A DNA stretch of 64,000 nucleotides from Lachnospiraceae bacterium (GTDB taxonomy: Bacteria; Bacillota; Clostridia; Lachnospirales; Lachnospiraceae), in the NCBI GenBank assembly GCA_014804445.1, contig JAAUZU010000008.1, positions 265,095 through 329,094 on the forward strand. Reading direction: 5' to 3'. This document shows, one piece after another, positions 42,869 through 52,068 of this stretch (positions are counted from its first letter, which is position 1; every line of letters starts with the position of its first letter). The position numbers and the translations under genes were made by a program. Below the pieces are notes generated by a model that saw only the letters and a list, made by a program, of their open reading frames with translations, had not been told where the DNA came from and did not search any database.

Positions 42869-44704
42869 ATGAACGGGTTATTAAAATTTATCACCTGCGG
42901 CAGCGTGGATGACGGGAAGTCAACTCTGATTGGTCATATGTTATACGATGCGAAACTGTTGTTTGCAGATCAGGAAAGAGCTTTGGAATTGGACAGTAAG
43001 GTGGGAAGCAGGGAAGGAAAGATAGATTATTCCCTGCTTTTGGATGGACTGATGGCGGAGCGGGAACAGGGGATTACCATTGATGTTGCGTACCGGTATT
43101 TTACGACTGAGAAACGGAGCTTTATCGTTGCAGACACACCGGGACATGAGGAATATACCCGCAATATGGCGGTCGGCGCATCTTTTGCAGATTTGGCGGT
43201 CATTTTAGTGGATGTGACACAGGGCATTTTAGTACAGACCAGAAGGCATGCCAGAATCTGCAGGTTGATGGGAATCCGCTATTTTGTTTTTGCAGTGAAT
43301 AAGATGGACCTGATACGCTACGAGCAGAAGGAATTTCGGAAAATAGAAAAAGAGATTAAGAAGCTGGCGGTAGATTTAGAGCTTGCCCATGTGTATGTGG
43401 TACCGGTTTCTGCAACAGAAGGTGATAATGTAACGTTGAAGCATTCCCATATGCCATGGTATACGGGAGAAACCTTGCTGCATTATCTGGAAACAGTGGA
43501 TATAGATGAGGAAAAAGAGGAACTGGGATTTATCATGCCGGTGCAGCGGGTTTGCCGTCCGAATCATACGTTCCGGGGATTTCAGGGACAGGTTGAGTCG
43601 GGGGTGATACAGGAGGGCGACAGGCTCACGGTTTTACCCAGCAAAGAAAAAGCGGAAGTAGCCTCAATCTTAATTATGGATAAAAAAGCAGAACGGGCGG
43701 AAAAAGGCCAGGCTGTTACGATTTCCCTGAACAAAGAGATTGATGTTTCAAGAGGGTGTGTGCTGATAAAGGATGCGGAGCTTAAAGTCAGCACCATGTT
43801 TACCGCGACCATACTCTGGATGGATGACACAGAACTGATGCAGGGAAAAAATTTTCTGCTTAAAATCGGGACAAAGATGGTGCCTGCATCGGTAATGAAA
43901 ATCAAATATCGGATTGACATTCATACGGGAGAGCAGATTGTGGCGTCGAAGCTGTACAAGAACGAGATTGCCGTTTGTGATATTGCGACGGCTTCGCCGG
44001 TTGTCTACGATACCTTTGCAAACCATAAAAGTATGGGCAGTTTTATTCTGATTGACAGAGTAAGTAATATGACATCTGCCTGCGGTGTGGTGGAGCATTC
44101 TTTAAGACGCTCGGAGAACATTGTGTGGCAGAAGCTTGATATCACCAGAGAAATGCGGGCAGGAAAGATGGGACAGAAGCCGGTGACGCTTTGGTTTACC
44201 GGTCTTTCCGGTTCGGGGAAATCTGCTTTGGCAAATGAGGTAGAGAAGCGTCTGAACATCAGCGGGAAATATACCATGCTTCTTGACGGTGATAATATCC
44301 GGATGGGACTGAATAAGAACCTGGGATTTGAGCCGGAAGACCGAATTGAAAACATAAGAAGAATTGCCGAGGTCGCAAAGTTGATGAATGATGCAGGATT
44401 GATTGTTCTTACGTCATTTATATCTCCGTTTAAAAGCGACAGGGAGAATGCGAGAAGTATTATAGGGGAAGAGAGTTTTATTGAGATTTATGTGAGCACC
44501 CCGCTGGAGGAATGTGAGAGGCGGGATGTAAAAGGACTGTATCGGAAAGCAAGAGAAGGAAAGATACCGAATTTTACAGGGATTTCCAGCCCTTATGAAG
44601 CGCCGGAGCATGCAGAGCTTGTGATTGATACCAGTAAGCAGTCTTTGGAGCAATCCGCGGAAATGATACTCAGGGTATTATTTGCGGAGGAAGCGGAAGG
44701 GTAA
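42869..44704 (+). CDS. cysNC: Bifunctional CysN GTPase / CysC APS kinase
   Basis: 611 residues; ATG 42869 directly follows the cysD stop. The N-terminal EF-Tu-like GTPase has CGSVDDGKSTLIG, DTPGHEEYTRNM and NKMDL. The C-terminal domain from about 440 is APS kinase: FTGLSGSGKSALANE and LLDGDNIRMGLNKNLGF. So one polypeptide drives APS formation and then makes PAPS. The kinase fused to CysN commits sulfate to PAPS, the donor for sulfotransferases; such fusions are known from NodQ-type proteins that serve Nod-factor sulfation. Confidence 0.95.
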   Translation: MNGLLKFITCGSVDDGKSTLIGHMLYDAKLLFADQERALELDSKVGSREGKIDYSLLLDGLMAEREQGITIDVAYRYFTTEKRSFIVADTPGHEEYTRNMAVGASFADLAVILVDVTQGILVQTRRHARICRLMGIRYFVFAVNKMDLIRYEQKEFRKIEKEIKKLAVDLELAHVYVVPVSATEGDNVTLKHSHMPWYTGETLLHYLETVDIDEEKEELGFIMPVQRVCRPNHTFRGFQGQVESGVIQEGDRLTVLPSKEKAEVASILIMDKKAERAEKGQAVTISLNKEIDVSRGCVLIKDAELKVSTMFTATILWMDDTELMQGKNFLLKIGTKMVPASVMKIKYRIDIHTGEQIVASKLYKNEIAVCDIATASPVVYDTFANHKSMGSFILIDRVSNMTSACGVVEHSLRRSENIVWQKLDITREMRAGKMGQKPVTLWFTGLSGSGKSALANEVEKRLNISGKYTMLLDGDNIRMGLNKNLGFEPEDRIENIRRIAEVAKLMNDAGLIVLTSFISPFKSDRENARSIIGEESFIEIYVSTPLEECERRDVKGLYRKAREGKIPNFTGISSPYEAPEHAELVIDTSKQSLEQSAEMILRVLFAEEAEG

Positions 44705-44738
44705 TCGCTGCAGATAAGATGGTGAAGGGAGAAAGTTT

Positions 44739-45767
44739 ATGAAAAAGAATACAGCATATCTTCTGATACTGACAATATTGCTGTCCGCTTTGGCTTCGGG
44801 CTGTGGCAAAGCACCGGGGGCTTCGTCTGAAAAAGGCGGGAACAGGGAGATTTTGAATGTGTCTTATGACCCGACCAGAGAGTTTTATGCAAAGTACAAT
44901 GAATTATTCTGTGCGTATTGGGCGGAAGAACATGGCGAGAGTGTGACCGTAACCCAGTCCCATGGAGGCTCCGGCTCTCAGGCTCGTTCCGTGATTGAGG
45001 GAAATGAAGCGGATGTGGTGACACTGGCGCTTGCCCATGACATTACTGCAATAGAAGAGGCGGGATTGATTGATGCCGGATGGATGGAGGAATTTGACTG
45101 CAGCAGTTCACCCTATACTTCAACAATCGTATTTCTGGTGCGAAAGGGAAACGAAAAGAATATCAGGGACTGGGATGATTTGGTGAAGGAAGGGGTAGAA
45201 GTGATTACCCCCAATCCCAAAACTTCCGGCGGAGCCTGTTGGAATTTTCTTGCTGCATGGGCATACTGGCAGGAGCAGTATGGCGGAAATGAAGAAGAAA
45301 TCAGAAATGCCATGAAAATGTTGTATCAAAATGTGCTGGTTCTGGATACGGGGGCAAGAGGAGCGACAAACACATTCGTGGGAAACGGACAGGGTGACGT
45401 GCTGATTGCATGGGAAAATGAAGCCTATCTAGCCATGGAAGAGTATCCGGGGCAGTATGAGATCGTGACTCCCAGCATCAGTATACTGGCACAACCGTCC
45501 GTAGCAGTTGTAGATAGTCATGTGGAGGAGCACGGAACGGCAGAACTTGCAAAGGCATATTTGGAGTATTTATACAGCGACGAAGCGCAAAGGCTGGCGG
45601 GCGAACACTATTACCGGCCTTCCAATGAGGAGATACTGCAGGAATTTTCAGAGCAGTTTGATTTACATATGAATCTTGTTACAATCGAAGATTTCGGCGG
45701 ATGGAATGCAGCATACGAAACCTATTTTAATGATGGGGCGGTGTTTGACCAGATATATGCAGAATAA
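44739..45767 (+). CDS. sbp: Sulfate-binding lipoprotein of the sulfate ABC transporter
   Basis: 342 residues; GGGAG before ATG. The signal peptide ends in a lipobox-like LASGC with Cys22 as the lipidation site. LNVSYDPTREFYAKYN, VTQSHGGSGSQARSV and VVTLALAHDI follow the Sbp/CysP family, including the loop that holds the sulfate ion. It sits outside the membrane and delivers sulfate to CysTW. Confidence 0.93.
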   Translation: MKKNTAYLLILTILLSALASGCGKAPGASSEKGGNREILNVSYDPTREFYAKYNELFCAYWAEEHGESVTVTQSHGGSGSQARSVIEGNEADVVTLALAHDITAIEEAGLIDAGWMEEFDCSSSPYTSTIVFLVRKGNEKNIRDWDDLVKEGVEVITPNPKTSGGACWNFLAAWAYWQEQYGGNEEEIRNAMKMLYQNVLVLDTGARGATNTFVGNGQGDVLIAWENEAYLAMEEYPGQYEIVTPSISILAQPSVAVVDSHVEEHGTAELAKAYLEYLYSDEAQRLAGEHYYRPSNEEILQEFSEQFDLHMNLVTIEDFGGWNAAYETYFNDGAVFDQIYAE

Positions 45768-45802
45768 ACATCGAACCGTATGGAAAGAGGGAGAAACAGG
45801 AT

Positions 45803-46651
45803 ATGCAGCAGATTGTAAAAGTAAAGAATAAAAAGGGCGTCAGGGTAATTCCGGGTTTTGGGCTTTCCATGGGGGTAACAGTGACCATGCTGAGCGTTTT
45901 TGTTCTGATTCCGCTGGCTTCGATTTTTATTAGTGCCGGTCAGCTCAGCTTTCGGGAGTTTATGGCGGTTGTCGTATCGAAGCAGGTTCTGTCCGGGTAT
46001 CGTGTCAGCCTTTCCTGTGCTTTTCTGGCTGCGCTGGTGAATGTTATATTTGGCCTGATTCTTGCGTGGGTTCTGGTTCGCTATGACTTTCCGGGCCGAA
46101 GAGTGATGGATGGACTGATTGAACTTCCGTTTGCACTTCCCACTGCCGTGGCAGGCATTGCACTGACCTACCTATACTCGGACAAGGGATGGATTGGAAG
46201 TCTTTTTGCCAAAGCAGGGATTAAAATTGCATACACCCGTATTGGTATTACAATCGCCATGATATTTGTGGGGATTCCTTTTGTCGTAAGAGCAGTGCAG
46301 CCTGTGCTTGAGAAATTGGATATACAGTATGAAGAGGCGGCAATGATGCTTGGAGCAGGCAAAGTTCGTATCTTTTTTAAAGTGATACTGCCGGAACTGT
46401 TTCCGGCACTGCTTGCCGGCTTTGGGCTTGCGTTTGCGAGGGGTATTGGGGAGTACGGAAGCGTTGTATTTATTGCGGGGAATATCCCTTACAAGACGCA
46501 GATTGCGCCTTTGTTGATTATGATAAAGCTGGAGCAGTATAACTATGCAGACGCCACTGCAATCGCGCTGGTACTGCTGCTGCTTTCTTTTTTACTAATG
46601 CTGATTATAAATTCCGTGCAGCTTTATATGCAGAAATTCAGCAAAGGCTGA
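45803..46651 (+). CDS. cysT: Sulfate ABC transporter permease CysT
   Basis: 282 residues with six hydrophobic segments. The EAA-type cytoplasmic loop EEAAMMLGAGKVRIFFKVILPELFP (contact to the ATPase) is present, with VALLPTAVAG-type FALPTAVAGIALTYL earlier. The stop overlaps the cysW ATG by one base (TGATG), so the permease pair is co-translated. Confidence 0.93.
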   Translation: MQQIVKVKNKKGVRVIPGFGLSMGVTVTMLSVFVLIPLASIFISAGQLSFREFMAVVVSKQVLSGYRVSLSCAFLAALVNVIFGLILAWVLVRYDFPGRRVMDGLIELPFALPTAVAGIALTYLYSDKGWIGSLFAKAGIKIAYTRIGITIAMIFVGIPFVVRAVQPVLEKLDIQYEEAAMMLGAGKVRIFFKVILPELFPALLAGFGLAFARGIGEYGSVVFIAGNIPYKTQIAPLLIMIKLEQYNYADATAIALVLLLLSFLLMLIINSVQLYMQKFSKG

Positions 46652-47574
46652 TGGAAACTTATGAAAAAGGAATGGAGAAGCTTGCTATGTCAGAGAAGAT
46701 ACGAACCTATCAGCAGGACATCGTAGGGGATGGTATTGAATCTATACAGAAAGTGAAAGAACCGCATGGGGATAATTCGGGCCGTGCAGTTAAGTATGCG
46801 CTGATAGCCGTAAGCGTATTGTTTTTGTTTGTGATGCTGGTGTTACCCCTGATTGTGGTGATTGTCAATGCCTTAAGGGATGGGTGGGCAGTGTATATAA
46901 GGAGCGTGCGGGATGAGTATACCGTAAAGGCATTTTGGCTTACGGTGCTGGCAACTGTGGCTGCGGCAACAGTCAACACGTTTTTCGGAATCTTTGCTGC
47001 CTATCTGATATCCAAGTTTTATTTCAGGGGGCGGCAGTTATTGGTAACGCTGATTGATATTCCGTTTTCGATTTCTCCGGTTATTGCGGGACTGATTTTT
47101 ATCCTGACTTTCGGAAATGTAGGATGGATGGGAGATTTTCTAAAGGCGCATGGCATCAAAATCGTGTTTGCCGTGCCGGGAGTCATTCTGGCTACTATAT
47201 TTGTGACATTTCCCTTTGTTTTCCGGGAACTGCTTCCGGTCATGAGTGCACAGGGAAAGGATGAGGAAGAGGCAGCAGGCCTGATGGGAGCGAGGGGATT
47301 TACCATTTTCCGCAGGATTACGCTTCCCCATATTAAGTGGGCGCTTTTGTATGGCGTCATACTGTGTACGGCAAGGGCGATGGGGGAATTCGGAGCAGTA
47401 TCCGTTATTTCCGGGCATCTGCGGGGCAAAACGAACACGCTCCCGCTCCATGTAGAGATTCTTTACAATGAATTCAACACCACAGCGGCATTTGCGGTGT
47501 CGTCTATACTGGTGATACTTGCAGTGCTGATACTGATAGCAAGAAATATTGTGGAATGGAAACAAAAGAAGTGA
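46651..47574 (+). CDS. cysW: Sulfate ABC transporter permease CysW
   Basis: 307 residues from the TGATG overlap; ATG 46687 with its own GGAG is an equally good start and would remove 12 residues. The first 50 residues are a hydrophilic extension. Membrane segments and the EAA loop DEEEAAGLMGARGFTIFRRI mark it as the partner of CysT. Confidence 0.92.
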   Translation: METYEKGMEKLAMSEKIRTYQQDIVGDGIESIQKVKEPHGDNSGRAVKYALIAVSVLFLFVMLVLPLIVVIVNALRDGWAVYIRSVRDEYTVKAFWLTVLATVAAATVNTFFGIFAAYLISKFYFRGRQLLVTLIDIPFSISPVIAGLIFILTFGNVGWMGDFLKAHGIKIVFAVPGVILATIFVTFPFVFRELLPVMSAQGKDEEEAAGLMGARGFTIFRRITLPHIKWALLYGVILCTARAMGEFGAVSVISGHLRGKTNTLPLHVEILYNEFNTTAAFAVSSILVILAVLILIARNIVEWKQKK

Positions 47575-47587
47575 AGGAGGAAGTGCC

Positions 47588-48331
47588 ATGTATGTAGAAA
47601 TGAAACAGATAAACAAAACATTTGACGGCTTCCTTGCTTCCAATAATGTGAGCTTTGGAATCGAGAAAGGGCATCTGGCAGCTCTGCTTGGACCAAGCGG
47701 CAGCGGAAAGACTACGATACTAAGGATGATTGCGGGATTGGACAAGCCCGATTCGGGTGACATCCTGATTAATGGTGTTAAGGTGAATAATCTGCCGGGA
47801 AGCAAGCGGGGAATCGGCTTTGTTTTTCAAAATTATGCATTGTTCCGCTATATGACGGTTGCGGATAATATTGCGTTTGGCCTGAAAGTGCAGAAAAAGA
47901 GTAAAGCAGAAATCAAAAGCCGGGTGGAAGAACTTTTGGAACTGATTTCCATGCAGGAGCTGGGAAAGCGTTATCCACATCAATTATCCGGAGGACAGCG
48001 CCAGAGAGTGGCGTTTGCAAGGGCTTTAGCTCCCAACCCGCAGCTTCTTCTGCTGGACGAGCCGTTTGCGGCGATTGATGCAAAGGTGCGGAGGGAACTG
48101 CGAACCTGGCTTAAGGAAATGATTGAAAGAGTGGGAATCACCAGTATTTTCGTCACACATGACCAGGAAGAGGCTATGGAGGTTGCAGATACCATCATTA
48201 TTACCAATCAGGGAAGTATAGAACAGATTGGTACGCCGGAAGAGATATGTAAGAATCCTAAGACGGATTTTGTGAAAGATTTTATTGACACAAGGCGTTA
48301 TGAGGCGTTGAAGCAGCTAATGAATGAATAA
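47588..48331 (+). CDS. cysA: Sulfate ABC transporter ATPase, short form
   Basis: Start ATG 47588 behind GGAGG (7-base gap). 247 residues. Walker A GPSGSGKTT, signature LSGGQRQR, Walker B LLLDEPFAA and the switch VTHDQEEAMEV are intact. Typical CysA proteins are about 350 residues, so this one lacks the C-terminal TOBE-like regulatory extension. It completes the sbp-cysTWA set. Confidence 0.92.
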   Translation: MYVEMKQINKTFDGFLASNNVSFGIEKGHLAALLGPSGSGKTTILRMIAGLDKPDSGDILINGVKVNNLPGSKRGIGFVFQNYALFRYMTVADNIAFGLKVQKKSKAEIKSRVEELLELISMQELGKRYPHQLSGGQRQRVAFARALAPNPQLLLLDEPFAAIDAKVRRELRTWLKEMIERVGITSIFVTHDQEEAMEVADTIIITNQGSIEQIGTPEEICKNPKTDFVKDFIDTRRYEALKQLMNE

Positions 48332-48365
48332 AGAATGAAAAAATCTGATTGGAGAGGATTGGAAT

Positions 48366-49148
48366 ATGATGTGGATGAAAGAACTGGAAGCTGCAAAGCA
48401 TGCCGCGGTCGAAGCAGGGAAGGCAATTCTGGAAATCTATCAGAATGTTGATATTGCGGTGGAGTATAAGAGCAACCATTCGCCGCTGACGATAGCGGAT
48501 AAAACCGCAGATAAGATAATTACGGAGGAACTGAAAAGCAGCTTTCCGTCATATGCCGTTTTGTCGGAAGAAGGAAAGGACGATAAAGCAAGACTGGAGA
48601 ATGACTATTGTTTTGTCGTAGACCCGTTGGATGGAACAAAAGAATTCATAAAGAGGAATGGGCAATTTACGGTCAACATTGCGCTTGCGTATCGGCATGA
48701 ATCGGTCATGGGGGTAATCTATGTGCCAGTGACCGGTACCTTATATTATGCGGCAAAAGGATATGGCTCTTTTGCTGAGTCTGCGGATGGAGAAATCAGA
48801 AAACTGTCTGTATCCGCTAATACGGATATTCCGTCCCTCAGGGTGGTGATGAGCAGTTCTCACGGCTGCAGGCAGATGGATGATTTGATAGAAAAGTATC
48901 AGTTTACCAATCTGGTAAAAGTGGGAAGTTCTCTGAAAGGATGTATGATTGCAGAGGATAAAGCAGATGTGTATTACCGCTTTAATCCGACGATGGAATG
49001 GGATACCGCAGCCATGCAGTGTATCGTAGAGGAAGCGGGGGCGGTATTCAGGCAGATGGATGGTACGAGGATGCTCTATAACCGGGAAAACAGTGTGAAT
49101 GAAAAAGGATTTTATATTATTAACCGTGAGACGAATCAACTGATTTAA
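48366..49148 (+). CDS. cysQ: 3'(2'),5'-bisphosphate nucleotidase CysQ
   Basis: 260 residues. VDPLDGTKEFIKRNGQFTVN near residue 83 is the metal-binding signature, with SEEGKDD before it and MEWDTAAMQCIVEEAGAV near 205. The enzyme turns PAP, the by-product of sulfotransfer, into AMP, relieving product inhibition. It stands right behind the transporter genes, as expected for a dedicated sulfation pathway. Confidence 0.92.
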   Translation: MMWMKELEAAKHAAVEAGKAILEIYQNVDIAVEYKSNHSPLTIADKTADKIITEELKSSFPSYAVLSEEGKDDKARLENDYCFVVDPLDGTKEFIKRNGQFTVNIALAYRHESVMGVIYVPVTGTLYYAAKGYGSFAESADGEIRKLSVSANTDIPSLRVVMSSSHGCRQMDDLIEKYQFTNLVKVGSSLKGCMIAEDKADVYYRFNPTMEWDTAAMQCIVEEAGAVFRQMDGTRMLYNRENSVNEKGFYIINRETNQLI

Positions 49149-49211
49149 TCAATCATACCGGTGGTATGCTGCAGCAGTGGGGAAGCGGCATGTAATGGAG
49201 GGGTTGTGGGA

Positions 49212-50591
49212 ATGGGACAAGTGAAGGTATCGGTTATTATTCCTGTTTATAATGGCGCGGCATATATTCGAGAGTGCATGGACAGCATTGTCTGTCAAAC
49301 GCTGAAAGAAATAGAAATCATACCCGTGGATGCAGGTTCCACAGACGGGACAGTAGAGATTCTGCAGGAATATGCAAAGAAAGACAGCAGAATCAAACTG
49401 CTGTTTTCGGACAAAAAGAGCATGGGGTATCAGACCAATAGGGGGATTTCTGCCGCGAAAGGGGAATATATAGGCTTTTGTGAGGCAGATGATTATCTTG
49501 CGCCGACCATGTATGAGAGGTTATATGAAATGGTCAGTGAGAACTGCCTTGATTATGTGAAGTCCGATTTTGACATGTTCGTTGACCATGACGAAAGAAT
49601 GTTTTTGCGATACCGTATTCTGGATGGAGGTAAAGCGGATTTATATGGTTCCGTGATTTGTCCGCGGGACATGTCCTATCTGGTTTTTCGGGATGTGAAC
49701 ATGTGGAACGGAATTTATAAGCGCGCCTTTATCAAGCAGAACAATATCCGATTAAATGAAACGCCGAAAGCAGCTTTTCAGGATATGGGCTTTGTCCTGC
49801 AGACTCTTCTTCTTGCGAACAAAGCTATGTATGTGCGGGAAGAGGCAAACAGATACCGGCGGGATAATGTGAATTCGTCTGTTTATGACCAGAAGAGTCT
49901 TTTATTTGTCACGTGGGAATTGGAATATTTTTATGCTTTTCTTATGGCGCACAAAATAGAAGGACAGGAGATTTTGGCAGCGGTATTGAAACGGTTTTTA
50001 ACATCATTCTGCGAGTATTATGGGAGGCTTCCTGGGATAGCTGACCTTACGGAAGAGGTGCGCCATGGGATAGAAAGCTTCAGGCAGATACTACGGAAAT
50101 TCTATGCGCTGCTGGAATACGGTACGCGAAGCCTTGCCGGATTGGATTGTATGCTGGATTTAAAACTGCTGTTAGAGGAAGATTCCTTTTTTGATGCTTA
50201 CAGAAGGCAGAAGGCGGAGCTGGACAGAAAATACTTACGGGAATTTTACAGCCGGGTATGCAAATCGCCGAAAACGGTTATTTTCGGAGCGGGAGAATGC
50301 GGAACTGCCTGCTATGCAATGCTGCGGCATAACAGCTATAAAGGAACCCTGTGTTTTTGTGACAACAATGAAGCATTATGGAACAAGGACGTTATGGGGT
50401 TAAAGGTATTGTCGTTAGAGAAAGTGCTGGAAACATATGGCAGGGATGTTTTGTTTTTGCTTGCCAATGTGGAGCACTGGCAGGACATGTATCACCAGCT
50501 TAGGTCTTTCGGCATAGAAGATTCTGTCTGCAAAGCGGTAAGTGTAGGACCACATGCGGCATTTGAAACAAAGCTGCCTTTGCCGGTATAG
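49212..50591 (+). CDS. GT2 glycosyltransferase with C-terminal Rossmann-like module
   Basis: ATG 49212 follows GGAGGGG; the longer frame from 49161 is less likely. 459 residues. VSVIIPVYNGAAYIRECMDS, PVDAGSTDGT and GFCEADDYLAP are family 2 motifs. Residues from about 353 (KTVIFGAGECGTACYAML) are the recurring module. The D-A-G in place of the usual D-D-G in the second motif is worth noting. Confidence 0.85.
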   Translation: MGQVKVSVIIPVYNGAAYIRECMDSIVCQTLKEIEIIPVDAGSTDGTVEILQEYAKKDSRIKLLFSDKKSMGYQTNRGISAAKGEYIGFCEADDYLAPTMYERLYEMVSENCLDYVKSDFDMFVDHDERMFLRYRILDGGKADLYGSVICPRDMSYLVFRDVNMWNGIYKRAFIKQNNIRLNETPKAAFQDMGFVLQTLLLANKAMYVREEANRYRRDNVNSSVYDQKSLLFVTWELEYFYAFLMAHKIEGQEILAAVLKRFLTSFCEYYGRLPGIADLTEEVRHGIESFRQILRKFYALLEYGTRSLAGLDCMLDLKLLLEEDSFFDAYRRQKAELDRKYLREFYSRVCKSPKTVIFGAGECGTACYAMLRHNSYKGTLCFCDNNEALWNKDVMGLKVLSLEKVLETYGRDVLFLLANVEHWQDMYHQLRSFGIEDSVCKAVSVGPHAAFETKLPLPV

Positions 50592-50626
50592 TATCGCAAG
50601 CCTGATTGTGACAGGCGGGAGTAATC

Positions 50627-52051
50627 ATGAAAGAGAAGATAATATTTTGGGGAACCGGGAAATTGGGACATGCTGTTCTTGCGTTTTGTGAAAAAATAAA
50701 TGTTTTGCCTGATTTTTTTTGTGACAGCGCAAGTGATTTGTGGGGAAGCGAAATAAATGGCATTAAAATTTTATCCCCACAGGATATCTATCAATGGAAA
50801 AATCAGATGATTGTGTTTATTACATGCGGCAGGTATGCAGAAGTGAAAGGGCAGCTTCTGGAAAATGGCGTACCGGAAAACGCAATTGTAATAGCGGATG
50901 GGGAAAGAGCGCCGGAAATGCTTTGCAGGCTGTCGGAGCTTTTGAGGCATTTCATTTCGAAGGCAGATGGAATCAGGGAAGAAAATTATAAATGTCTGAT
51001 AGATTTGTCGGGCGGCATGGTGCTAGGAGGAGTGGAAAGGTGGAGCTATTCGCTTGCCGAAATCGTAACGGGCATTCGGATAAAAAGCGCCTATCTGATA
51101 CCGGAACACTGCAGTAAGAAAATAGCAGACCAAACGATACCGGCTATGTTTGTGGAAAAGAAAACCGGTATCCCGATTGTAGATACGATGGAAAGCATAT
51201 TGTACAGCGGTGCGGATACCGTAATATGTAATTTCCCCTTTGAGATTATGGCAGGCGCCTGTATGGTAAAAAAATATATCAATCCCGGTCTGAAAGTGAT
51301 CGCAGTTCTTCATAACGATGAAGAAATTTACTACAGAGCCTTGCGCGTATGGGGGGAATACATAGATACATGCCTGACAATCAGTACCAGAACGAAAGAG
51401 AAGCTTCTTAGGGAAGGATTTCCTTCCTATAAAATAAGAGATTTGTACTGGAATGTTTTTTGCGACGGCAAAATCAGGCGTTCCTATAGCTTGGAGGGAG
51501 AGCCGCTTAGAATCGGATACGCGGGCAGAATATCCATCCATCAAAAAAGAGTTGATTTGTTAGTGGCGGTTGGAGAAAAACTGAAGGAAAGTCATGTGGA
51601 ATTTTGCATGCGCATTGCAGGCACAGGGGAATACGAGGAAGAACTGCTGAGGCAGATAGAAGCAAAGGGACTGGAAGCCTGCATGAAATGGATCGGCGAA
51701 GTGCCGCATGCGCATATTATGGATTTTTGGAAAGAGCAGGACATATGCATCAGTTGTTCAGAGTGGGAAGGGCATAGTATTTCTCATTCGGAGGCAATGG
51801 CGGCAGGCGCTGTGCCTGTGATTACGGACACTTCCGGGGCCACAGATGATGTAGAAGAGGGAGTAAATGGCTTTGTGGTGGATATCGGCGATATGGATAT
51901 GCTTGTAGAACGTATTGTCTATCTGCATACACACAGAGAGATTCTTCCTCAAATGGGAAGCCAATCCATAAAGAAAATTATGGCGAAAAACAGGGCGGCG
52001 GAGCCGGAGGCTTATTGGAAAGCGTTATTGGTCACTGGTGATGACAGATAA
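50627..52051 (+). CDS. GT4 glycosyltransferase with N-terminal Rossmann-like module
   Basis: 474 residues; GGGAG 5 bases before ATG. Residues 1-105 begin IIFWGTGKLGHAVLAF, the recurring module at the N-terminus. The GT-B family 4 domain follows: LSGGMVLGGVERW (acceptor-side loop), RIGYAGRISIHQKRVDLL and SCSEWEGHSISHSEAMAAG, the E-x7-E donor motif. Retaining transferase acting in the cytoplasm. Confidence 0.85.
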   Translation: MKEKIIFWGTGKLGHAVLAFCEKINVLPDFFCDSASDLWGSEINGIKILSPQDIYQWKNQMIVFITCGRYAEVKGQLLENGVPENAIVIADGERAPEMLCRLSELLRHFISKADGIREENYKCLIDLSGGMVLGGVERWSYSLAEIVTGIRIKSAYLIPEHCSKKIADQTIPAMFVEKKTGIPIVDTMESILYSGADTVICNFPFEIMAGACMVKKYINPGLKVIAVLHNDEEIYYRALRVWGEYIDTCLTISTRTKEKLLREGFPSYKIRDLYWNVFCDGKIRRSYSLEGEPLRIGYAGRISIHQKRVDLLVAVGEKLKESHVEFCMRIAGTGEYEEELLRQIEAKGLEACMKWIGEVPHAHIMDFWKEQDICISCSEWEGHSISHSEAMAAGAVPVITDTSGATDDVEEGVNGFVVDIGDMDMLVERIVYLHTHREILPQMGSQSIKKIMAKNRAAEPEAYWKALLVTGDDR

Positions 52052-52068
52052 AAAGAAAGGGATGTGCA

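Noticed and set aside
41959-49148. Assimilatory sulfate reduction cluster
   Set aside because: No APS/PAPS reductase, sulfite reductase or cysteine synthase; cysNC and cysQ together with sulfotransferase-like genes fit sulfation better.
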